Shown: one piece after another, positions 56,646-64,000 of the stretch
How positions within the stretch are numbered: position 1 is the stretch's first letter
Layout of the letters: each line of letters starts with the position of its first letter
NCBI GenBank assembly: GCA_017429205.1
Contig: JAFRPH010000029.1
Location: 7,155-71,154, forward strand
Source of the DNA: Bacteroidales bacterium
GTDB taxonomy: Bacteria; Bacteroidota; Bacteroidia; Bacteroidales; UBA932
Reading direction: 5' to 3'
Length of the DNA: 64,000 nt
Notes under the pieces: model-generated
Told to the model about the DNA's origin: nothing
What the model saw: only the letters and a program-made list of their open reading frames with translations
Databases searched by the model: none
Position numbers and translations under genes: made by a program

Positions 56646-58058
56646 CTAATCATCCAGCGCAGCGGCCAGTTTGTCCATCTCGGAAGGCCGGGGAGCATGT
56701 AGGTTGACGATGTTTCCTTTCTCGTCGATAATCAGGTACCAGGGAACCGCCAACGTGCCGTTCTGGTCAAATAACTTACGGAGATCTTGCAAAAGAGCCT
56801 CGCTGGCCCGGATGTGCTCTCCGTTCAAACCATAGAAAGACACCATTTCACGCCATTTTCCGTCGTTCTTTTCTTCGTCCAGGGAGAGATAAAGCATCGT
56901 ATAGCCTTTTTCTTTCAAAATCTGGTGGAGAGGGTCTTTATAGGCAAATTCTTCTTTACAGGGGCCGCACCAGGTGGCCCATACATCCACAAATACTTTT
57001 TCTCCTACAAAGCGGGCGATCAACTCGTCAAATGAAGAAATCCCGTCCGTGTTCTCCATGAAATGGATGGCTAGATCCATTTCTTTCGGAGCGTGATAAG
57101 CGCGGATTCTATGGTAGAAAGGCCGCATCTCACGAAGATATGGACTATCGGGGAAAGACGCTTCGAATCCCTCAAAAAGAGGAATTAATTCTTTCTCGAA
57201 ATTCTTCTGGATGGCGGCATAATACCACGCGAACGCATATTCGCTCTCGAAACGGTCCCCGGTGAGAACCTTCTTGTATTCGTCCAATCGCAAGGTGTTG
57301 AGTTGACCGGCCATGATCAACGGCATGACTTCATCGATGCGCTTCCCAAGTTGCCTGTTCGAATACATTTCTATCAGGTCATAGAACATCGGCGAACGGG
57401 ACAGGCGGTCAGAATCCAACACGATGCCGTCGAAGACGGAATCCGTAATACCGTCCTCTCTTCGCAGCACCCCGACTTGACCCATTACTACCAGGGAATT
57501 GCATTCCCGGTCCGCTGCAATCAAGTCGTACAAGTCCTCCGGGATTTTATGGGCTGCGCGTAGAGAGTCAAACGGAGCCATCTGAGATCGTCGTGTACTG
57601 TCCACACGATGGTGAATCCGCTCCACGTCCGTCTCCCGGGCATAAGACATGGCTTCCATTTGCGGATGCGGGTAAAGGGGAAGATTGGCATAAAGGCGCT
57701 GAGCGTCCTGCCCGGGTCCATCAAAGACGAAGGCTTCACCATCATAGGAGAGGTGATACGTTTTTCCGCCCTTGACGGGGAAATAGATGATGTTCCCAAG
57801 TTCCCGCACGTCCTGGAGACTGATAAAGACAGGGTAACGGGTATCGATCCGGAAACGGATTTCTTTTGTGCCCGACAGGGTATCCCGAAGGATTCCCGGG
57901 TTCATCCTGCCCACCGGAATCGTGTGACGCAGCAACATATCGGATGCTTCTCCGGTATTGCGGACGATTACTTTTACCTGATGGCCGCAGGATAGTGCCG
58001 TCATGAGAGCGGTCAGAAGTATCAGGATACGGCAGTTGTTCAAAACCATCTTTTCCAT
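56646..58058 (-). CDS. TlpA-type thioredoxin lipoprotein
   Basis: The 470-residue lipoprotein (RILILLTALMTALSCGHQ) has a long N-terminal part without clear family and a C-terminal TlpA/AhpC-type thioredoxin domain. FVDVWATWCGPCKEEF (CxxC near 363) and the cis-Pro region VPWYLIIDEKG are intact. It would reduce or exchange disulfides in the periplasm. The start ATG 58058 comes one base after the blaR1-like stop, so it is co-expressed with the BlaI/BlaR1 pair; a second ATG at 58049 is possible. This link suggests that the BlaR1-like sensor controls a periplasmic redox protein rather than a beta-lactamase. Confidence 0.85.
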   Translation of the reverse strand: MEKMVLNNCRILILLTALMTALSCGHQVKVIVRNTGEASDMLLRHTIPVGRMNPGILRDTLSGTKEIRFRIDTRYPVFISLQDVRELGNIIYFPVKGGKTYHLSYDGEAFVFDGPGQDAQRLYANLPLYPHPQMEAMSYARETDVERIHHRVDSTRRSQMAPFDSLRAAHKIPEDLYDLIAADRECNSLVVMGQVGVLRREDGITDSVFDGIVLDSDRLSRSPMFYDLIEMYSNRQLGKRIDEVMPLIMAGQLNTLRLDEYKKVLTGDRFESEYAFAWYYAAIQKNFEKELIPLFEGFEASFPDSPYLREMRPFYHRIRAYHAPKEMDLAIHFMENTDGISSFDELIARFVGEKVFVDVWATWCGPCKEEFAYKDPLHQILKEKGYTMLYLSLDEEKNDGKWREMVSFYGLNGEHIRASEALLQDLRKLFDQNGTLAVPWYLIIDEKGNIVNLHAPRPSEMDKLAAALDD

Positions 58059-58059
58059 A

Positions 58060-59190
58060 TCACTGACTGTCTGAATCCTCCCACTCTTCGAGTTCAATGA
58101 TAATAACGCCGTTACGCGCATCAGGACCGTATTTTTCTATAGCGGAAGCATTACGAATTATCTCAAGATGCTTAAGCCGGTTGGCTGGAAGTTCGTTGTG
58201 CTCCTTTCGAGTGATTCTTCTTTCTTCTCCCTTGCCGTCTCGAAGAAACAAAAGTTCATGAGCACTTTCAGGAAGGAAAAGCGTTCCATCGACCTCTGTA
58301 ATGGGTTCGATTTTTCGAGGATTCCTTTGTTCCTGTTTCTTCTGAGGCAGATAGACTGTCCTTACCTGCAAGCAGATGCCCAGGCATACGACCGGAAGCA
58401 GCCAGAGCACCCGGAGCCCTCTCAGGCGCGGTGATTCTGCGTTCAGCATCATCGTAATACGATTTTTAAGGATACTGTGATTCAAGCTGTTGGCAACTGA
58501 GTACCCGCTCTTTCCGACAGATTTTCTGACCAGTAAATACTGATATTCTTTGATATCGGCCCCGCTCTGAAGCACGGCATCATCGGCCTCGTATTCGTGA
58601 ATCTCCTGAAGATCCATGCGGAGCATCCAGATGGCCGGATTGAACCACTGCAAGGCCGTCAGCGTGTCCACCAGGAGCAGATCGACGGAATGCCGGTACC
58701 GGACATGGGCCTTTTCGTGTGTCAGGATGGTCTCGTGGGGACTCGCCCAATCTTTTTGGGAGAGGACGATAAACTGCATCCAACTGAAAGGGTCGATTTC
58801 CCGCTCCGTCACGAAAACCTGGCAGCCATCCTCCTCCAGGACATATTGACTGCGACGGATGATGCGCACGACCGAGAGGATGGAAATCACCATACGGGCG
58901 AGTACGAAGATCACTCCGGCCCAGAATAGGATGGTCAACGGCATTGACCACCAGGGCGCGACGGTGGCTCTCTCGGTCGCCTGCATAGGAACTTCTACCG
59001 GCGCCGTCTCCATCGGCTTATGGACGGTGATGATGCACAATGGCAGGAGGAAGCTGACCACCACCATCCCGACCAGCACCATCCTGTTGAGCCGGTGAAA
59101 GGACTCCTTTTTCAAGAAGAGCCGATAGAACATGTAGAAGACGGTCAGTGCGATGGCAGCCTTCCCTTCGTAGGCGAGGAAAGAAAGCAT
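58060..59190 (-). CDS. BlaR1/MecR1-like M56 membrane peptidase sensor
   Basis: The 376-residue protein has N-terminal TM helices (IALTVFYMFYRLF, MVLVGMVVVSFLLPLCI, MPLTILFWAGVIFVLARMVI) and the M56 zinc-protease motif TILTHEKAHVRYRHSVDLLL with EIHEYEADDAVL. After one more TM segment (LWLLPVVCLGICLQV) comes a short extracytoplasmic tail, not a penicillin-binding domain. The tail ends IEKYGPDARNGVIIIEL, a motif resembling the TonB plug (YGxxAxNGVIxI). When stimulated, such proteins cleave the BlaI repressor. It lies five bases after blaI. The signal sensed is unknown, and beta-lactams are unlikely without the sensor domain. Confidence 0.88.
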   Translation of the reverse strand: MLSFLAYEGKAAIALTVFYMFYRLFLKKESFHRLNRMVLVGMVVVSFLLPLCIITVHKPMETAPVEVPMQATERATVAPWWSMPLTILFWAGVIFVLARMVISILSVVRIIRRSQYVLEEDGCQVFVTEREIDPFSWMQFIVLSQKDWASPHETILTHEKAHVRYRHSVDLLLVDTLTALQWFNPAIWMLRMDLQEIHEYEADDAVLQSGADIKEYQYLLVRKSVGKSGYSVANSLNHSILKNRITMMLNAESPRLRGLRVLWLLPVVCLGICLQVRTVYLPQKKQEQRNPRKIEPITEVDGTLFLPESAHELLFLRDGKGEERRITRKEHNELPANRLKHLEIIRNASAIEKYGPDARNGVIIIELEEWEDSDSQ

Positions 59191-59195
59191 GGTTA

Positions 59196-59552
59196 TTACC
59201 CCCTCTCAATCAGGTCGATGAGTTCCTTCAACTCGTCCACGGAAACTCTGTCCTCTTTCACCAAGGCGGAAATGGCCTTGATGTAGGAGTTGTCGAAATA
59301 CTTGTCAATGACACCGATGAGCGAATGCTGTTTGTACTCTTCCCGAGTGACCTTGGCGAAGTACTGATAGGTCGGGCCGTACGATTTTTGGTCGATGAAG
59401 CCCTCGACCTCCAGGTTCCGCACCTGCGTGGAAAGGGTGGTGAACTGCGGTTTGGGTTCCGGGTAAAGTTCGCGTAACTCCCTTACAAACAGGGGACCTT
59501 TCTCCCAGAAGTGCTCCATGATAATTTCTTCTTTCTTGGTGAGTCGTTTCAT
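59196..59552 (-). CDS. BlaI/MecI/CopY-family repressor
   Basis: This 118-residue winged-helix repressor has the family pattern: LTKKEEIIMEHFWEKGPLFV, TTLSTQVRNLEVEGFIDQKS and a C-terminal dimer helix pair with the cleavage zone before it (YFDNSYIKAISALV). It normally represses its own operon until the M56 protease cuts it. The promoter (59572-59601) contains an AACTAA/TTAGTT inverted repeat between the -33 and -7 boxes, a likely operator. The operon is blaI, blaR1-like, tlpA-like. Confidence 0.92.
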   Translation of the reverse strand: MKRLTKKEEIIMEHFWEKGPLFVRELRELYPEPKPQFTTLSTQVRNLEVEGFIDQKSYGPTYQYFAKVTREEYKQHSLIGVIDKYFDNSYIKAISALVKEDRVSVDELKELIDLIERG

Positions 59553-59571
59553 AAGCGGTCCATCTTTTCCG

Positions 59572-59601
59572 CAAATATAACTAATTATTTTAGTTGTGCA
59601 A
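59572..59601 (-). promoter_or_regulatory. Promoter and operator of the blaI operon
   Basis: TTG (59601-59599), exactly 19 bases, TATATTTG (59579-59572) on the minus strand. Between them AACTAA (59579-59584) and TTAGTT (59590-59595) form an inverted repeat; a further TTAGTT half-site lies at 59626-59631. Confidence 0.8.
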
Positions 59602-59692
59602 CGAAATTAATAAGTTTTATGCGGATTAGTTATAGTTTGCCAGCGGTACAAATGTGTTATGTTAAAGGAGACAAGTGAGACTGTTCCAGGAT

Positions 59693-59727
59693 GAAAGAAA
59701 AAGGACCGGAGCATAATCCAATCCTTT
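59693..59727 (-). terminator. Minus-strand terminator between the unknown ORF and blaI
   Basis: An 11-bp stem with two G-T pairs (59727-59717 with 59710-59700, loop of six) followed by TTCTTTC on the minus strand. It implies a transcript entering from about 59.7-60.1 kb. Confidence 0.6.
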
Positions 59728-59737
59728 CTCCATAGCG

Positions 59738-60061
59738 TTACTTCACAATCTCAAATTCATCGACACCGGGGATGAGCGCGATACCGGTTTCTTCGAGGTG
59801 AATCATTCCGGCACTGTCTATGAAGCGCACGGTGAAGACTTTTTCTTCGAGTCGTTTTGCTTGCCAGTCCATCCCGCCGGCAGTATCCATCTTTACGACC
59901 CTTATTATGGATCCTGGTCCCCCTTCATGACTACGTACACAAGTGAAGCGTACAACTGGAAGGCAATCTAAGCTTGCTTTTTTGTACGCATCTCGCACCA
60001 ATCCCCTCTGTAAGCCCACTTCGCGGGAGATGTGTACAAGAATTCGCCCATGGGGAAACAT
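59738..60061 (-). CDS. Doubtful 107-codon ORF, possibly a gene remnant
   Basis: The last 44 residues (MDWQAKRLEEKVFTVRFIDS, then GMIHLEETGIALIPGVDEFE) look like a real soluble protein end, while the first 60 look random (HGRILVHISREVGLQRGLVR) and overlap a cluster of TGTAC palindromes. No family is recognised. A terminator right after the stop (59693-59727) supports some transcription. It may be a fragment of a larger lost gene, starting perhaps at the internal ATG near 59872. Confidence 0.3.
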   Translation of the reverse strand: MFPHGRILVHISREVGLQRGLVRDAYKKASLDCLPVVRFTCVRSHEGGPGSIIRVVKMDTAGGMDWQAKRLEEKVFTVRFIDSAGMIHLEETGIALIPGVDEFEIVK

Positions 60062-60090
60062 TTACATGTACGCATCAGCAGTGTACATGT
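59934..60090. repeat. Cluster of TGTAC/GTACA motifs with an 8-bp inverted repeat
   Basis: GTACA or its complement recurs about six times between 59934 and 60090, including two TGTACGCATC copies. ACATGTAC (60064-60071) and GTACATGT (60083-60090) form a perfect inverted repeat with an 11-nt spacer. Confidence 0.45.
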
Positions 60091-60112
60091 GATAGCACCG
60101 TGGCGTCATAAA

Positions 60113-60148
60113 ATGCGACCATTTTTTGTTAAACATCACTGGTCGCAT
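60113..60148. repeat. 9-bp inverted repeat with 18-nt spacer
   Basis: ATGCGACCA (60113-60121) and TGGTCGCAT (60140-60148). A related pair with the arms reversed and the same 18-nt spacer lies at 54819-54850, near the other end of this accessory stretch. The remaining bases 60149-60270 show no gene. Confidence 0.6.
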
Positions 60149-60270
60149 ATATGGTCACAGATTTGGACCGTTTTTGGATAGAGAGGCCTTGTCATCCGGC
60201 TTGGGCGATCCGTTCTATCATAGACACGTCCGGAACTGACAGAGGCACTGTAACGGATTGATAGACAATA

Positions 60271-60296
60271 AAAAATCCGCCGCTGGATAGCGCCGG
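60271..60296 (-). terminator. Terminator behind tRNA-Met
   Basis: On the minus strand CCGGCGCT and AGCGGCGG arms (one mismatch) around ATCC, followed by ATTTTTT. It ends the transcript of the intact tRNA-Met module. Confidence 0.7.
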
Positions 60297-60303
60297 GTAT
60301 ATA

Positions 60304-60342
60304 GTGAGGTTGTTTCAGGTGCAAGGGACGTCGTACTTGTCC
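60304..60342 (-). repeat. 39-bp direct repeat, right copy
   Basis: Identical to 54538-54576, between the tRNA-Met trailer and its terminator. Confidence 0.85.
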
Positions 60343-60357
60343 GCTCGCGTATGTCTT

Positions 60358-60393
60358 AGATTTCTCGACTTCGCTCGAAATAACAAGAAATCT
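60358..60393. repeat. Short copy of the palindromic repeat family
   Basis: AGATTTCT (60358-60365) and AGAAATCT (60386-60393) enclose CGACTTCGCTCGAAATAACA. It shares AGATTTCTCGACT and CGCTCGAAAT with the element inside the transporter gene at 6673-6712. Confidence 0.7.
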
Positions 60394-60396
60394 TCG

Positions 60397-60470
60397 TAGC
60401 GGGAGTGGGTCACGATCCCACGACCTCCGGATTATGAATCCGACGCTCTAACCAGCTGAGCTACCCCGCC
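60397..60470 (-). tRNA. tRNA-Met (CAT)
   Basis: A 74-base cloverleaf on the minus strand: acceptor GGCGGGG with TCCCGCT (two G-T pairs), D arm TAGCTCAGCTGGTTAGAGC, anticodon stem TCGGA/TCCGG with loop TTCATAA (CAT) and T stem GTGGG/CCCAC. The T loop reads ATCGTGA, so the usual T54-A58 pair is A54-T58. CCA is not encoded. A lysidine-modified tRNA-Ile2 is the alternative for a CAT anticodon. Confidence 0.88.
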
Positions 60471-60480
60471 GTCGTTTTTT

Positions 60481-60514
60481 CAAAATAAAAATCAGCTTGA
60501 CGAAGGCTGATTTT
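60481..60514 (-). terminator. Terminator between the two tRNA genes
   Basis: AAAATCAGC and GCTGATTTT (60488-60496 and 60506-60514) form a 9-bp stem, and TTTTATTTTG follows on the minus strand. It ends the tRNA-Gln transcript. Confidence 0.85.
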
Positions 60515-60517
60515 CAG

Positions 60518-60588
60518 TTGAGATAGAAGGACTCGAACCCTCACTGACAGAGCCAGAATCTGTAGTGCTACCATTACACCATATCTCA
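60518..60588 (-). tRNA. tRNA-Gln (CTG)
   Basis: A 71-base cloverleaf on the minus strand: acceptor TGAGATA/TATCTCA with the T1-A72 pair typical of tRNA-Gln, anticodon stem ACAGA/TCTGT with loop TTCTGGC (CTG) and T arm GAGGG TTCGAGT CCTTC. CCA is not encoded. Confidence 0.9.
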
Positions 60589-60681
60589 ATATCCCGAATT
60601 GGGGACTGCAAAGGTACTACTTTTTTCCGAATGTGCAAGCCGTTTTTGAAAAAAAAGCGAGCAAACGGACAAAAAAAGCCG

Positions 60682-60807
60682 TCAGTCCAGCTCCGGGTCG
60701 AAAGGATCGATCGGCAGCGGCTCGGTGGAACCGGTCAGCAAGGCGGCCTCGAAGGACAACTCGCTGACCCGGCTCTCCGGTCTCTCGTATTTCCGACGTG
60801 TTTCCAT
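60682..60807 (-). CDS. 41-residue peptide after the GMP synthase genes
   Basis: An ATG at 60807, four bases after the preceding stop, opens a 41-residue frame: METRRKYERPESRVSELSFE, then AALLTGSTEPLPIDPFDPEL and a final Asp, ending with TGA at 60682. The Arg/Tyr/Glu-Pro start, the VxELxFExAxLTGS middle and the acidic Pro-rich tail resemble the short, unnamed 35-50 residue peptides that are common in Bacteroidales. It probably forms the last gene of the guaB-guaA operon. Function unknown; there is no signal peptide or TM helix. Confidence 0.65.
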   Translation of the reverse strand: METRRKYERPESRVSELSFEAALLTGSTEPLPIDPFDPELD

Positions 60808-60811
60808 GGAC

Positions 60812-61795
60812 TTATTCCCATTCAATGGTGCCCGTGGGCTTCGGAGTGAGGTCGTAGAGGACGCGGTTCACGCCCGGCACTTCCGTGATGATGCGCTTCG
60901 TGATGTGGTGAAGCAGCTCGTAGGGGATTTCCTCGATAGTGGCGGTCATCGCGTCGCGCGTGTTGACGGCGCGGATGATGACCGGCCAGTCCCAGCTGCG
61001 CTTGTTGTCCTTGACGCCCGTGGACTTGTAGTCGGGGACGATGGTGAAGTACTGCCAGACCTTGCCTTCCAGGCCGTTCTTCGCGAATTCCTCGCGGAGG
61101 ATGGCGTCGCTCTCGCGCAGGGCCTCCAAGCGGTCGCGGGTGATGGCGCCGGTGCAGCGGACGCCCAGGCCAGGGCCGGGGAACGGCTGCCGGAAGACCA
61201 TGTTGTCGGGGAGACCCAGCTCCTTGCCGACGACGCGGACCTCGTCCTTGAAGAGGAGCTTGATGGGCTCCACGAGCTCGAACTGGAGGTCTTCGGGGAG
61301 ACCGCCCACGTTGTGATGGGACTTGACGGGGCCGGATTCCACGATGTCCGGGTAGATGGTGCCCTGGGCCAGGAAGCTGATGCCGTCCAGCTTGCGGGCC
61401 TCTTCCTCGAACACGCGGATGAATTCCGCGCCGATGATCTTGCGCTTCTGCTCGGGATCGGCCACGCCGGCGAGCTTGTTGAGGAAGCGGTCGACGGCGT
61501 CGACATACACGAGGTTGGCGTCCAGCTCGTCGCGGAAGACGCGCACGACCTGCTCGGGCTCGCCCTTGCGGAGGAGTCCGTGGTTCACGTGGACGGAAAC
61601 CAGCTGCTTGCCCACGGCCTTGATGAGGAGCGCCGCGACGACGGAGGAGTCGACACCGCCGGAGAGGGCGAGGAGGACCTTCTTGTCGCCGATCTGCGCG
61701 CGCAGTTCCTTGACCTGTTCATCGATGAATTTCTTGGCCAGTGCGGGGGTCGTGATCCGCTCCATGTCGGTGGGACGAACGTTTCCAGTAGTCAT
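60812..61795 (-). CDS. GMP synthase ATP-pyrophosphatase subunit (no glutaminase domain)
   Basis: This 327-residue protein aligns with the C-terminal part of GuaA only: PP-loop LLALSGGVDSSVVAALL, GTIYPDIVESGPVKSHHNVG, FRQPFPGPGLGVRC and the dimerization end LYDLTPKPTGTIEWE. It lacks the amidotransferase domain, like archaeal GuaAb. It could use free ammonia, borrow a separate glutaminase, or act on another nucleotide. It sits 32 bases after a complete guaA, so it is not needed for basic GMP synthesis. The start used is ATG 61795; a Met at residue 11 is another option. Confidence 0.88.
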   Translation of the reverse strand: MTTGNVRPTDMERITTPALAKKFIDEQVKELRAQIGDKKVLLALSGGVDSSVVAALLIKAVGKQLVSVHVNHGLLRKGEPEQVVRVFRDELDANLVYVDAVDRFLNKLAGVADPEQKRKIIGAEFIRVFEEEARKLDGISFLAQGTIYPDIVESGPVKSHHNVGGLPEDLQFELVEPIKLLFKDEVRVVGKELGLPDNMVFRQPFPGPGLGVRCTGAITRDRLEALRESDAILREEFAKNGLEGKVWQYFTIVPDYKSTGVKDNKRSWDWPVIIRAVNTRDAMTATIEEIPYELLHHITKRIITEVPGVNRVLYDLTPKPTGTIEWE

Positions 61796-61827
61796 GTCTT
61801 GAAAATGCTAATTTGTTGATTGTCGTT

Positions 61828-64000
<2,173 letters not shown>

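Overview
The window is a high-G+C stretch of a Bacteroidota chromosome, most likely a gut- or rumen-type Bacteroidales. The evidence is a SusC/SusD pair, many lipoproteins, TAnnTTTG promoter boxes (often with an upstream TTG), few Shine-Dalgarno sites, a NagB-deacetylase fusion and a Bacteroidales-type citrate synthase. I cannot resolve a genus.

Layout. 1-3.1 kb: central metabolism (start of a transhydrogenase alpha subunit, citrate synthase, isocitrate dehydrogenase carrying NAD-type cofactor residues). 3.3-6.0 kb: AbrB-type regulator, acyltransferase-3 and a DUF1080-PHP lipoprotein in one operon. 6.0-10.2 kb: GH20-like enzyme, tandem esterase and YfcC-type transporter. 10.4-37.2 kb: a large glycan-utilization region. 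It holds a CotH lipoprotein, a membrane-bound beta-propeller/wHTH/BTAD regulator, ThuA, two GH71/99-like proteins (one with two catalytic domains), two GH43 paralogs (one fused to an SGNH esterase), a DUF3823 protein, SusD, SusC, a DUF4988-like lipoprotein, GH31, GH92 and GH2. 37.4-45.3 kb: two small exported or membrane proteins, then a redox-glycosidase-like operon (two Tat-type Gfo/Idh/MocA oxidoreductases, a tandem DUF1080 protein, a two-helix membrane protein and ApbE), and a divergent two-domain esterase. 45.3-52.9 kb: an amino-sugar and surface-hydrolase operon (two NagB genes, one fused to a PIG-L deacetylase). 52.9-60.6 kb: a more A+T-rich, repeat-rich accessory stretch with Fic, BlaI/BlaR1/TlpA genes, a truncated FtsX permease and an unknown exported protein. 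It is bounded on one side by a decayed tRNA-Met-like sequence and on the other by an intact tRNA-Met and a tRNA-Gln. 60.7-64 kb: guanine nucleotide synthesis (guaB, guaA, a second ATP-pyrophosphatase-only GMP synthase and a 41-residue peptide).

How it works together. The middle of the window looks like a machine for capturing a decorated heteroglycan. SusC/SusD and surface lipoproteins import it; exo- and endo-glycosidases (GH2, GH20, GH31, GH43, GH71/99-like, GH92) trim it. Seven serine- or SGNH-hydrolase domains suggest ester decorations, and a 3-keto-sugar style redox module may handle linkages ordinary hydrolases do not cut. Several of these genes share an unusual promoter layout: TTAA tetramers about 11-12 bp apart, standing 11 or 23 bp upstream of the TAnnTTTG box and without the usual -33 TTG. 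The membrane-bound BTAD protein is the only obvious glycan-type regulator inside the region.
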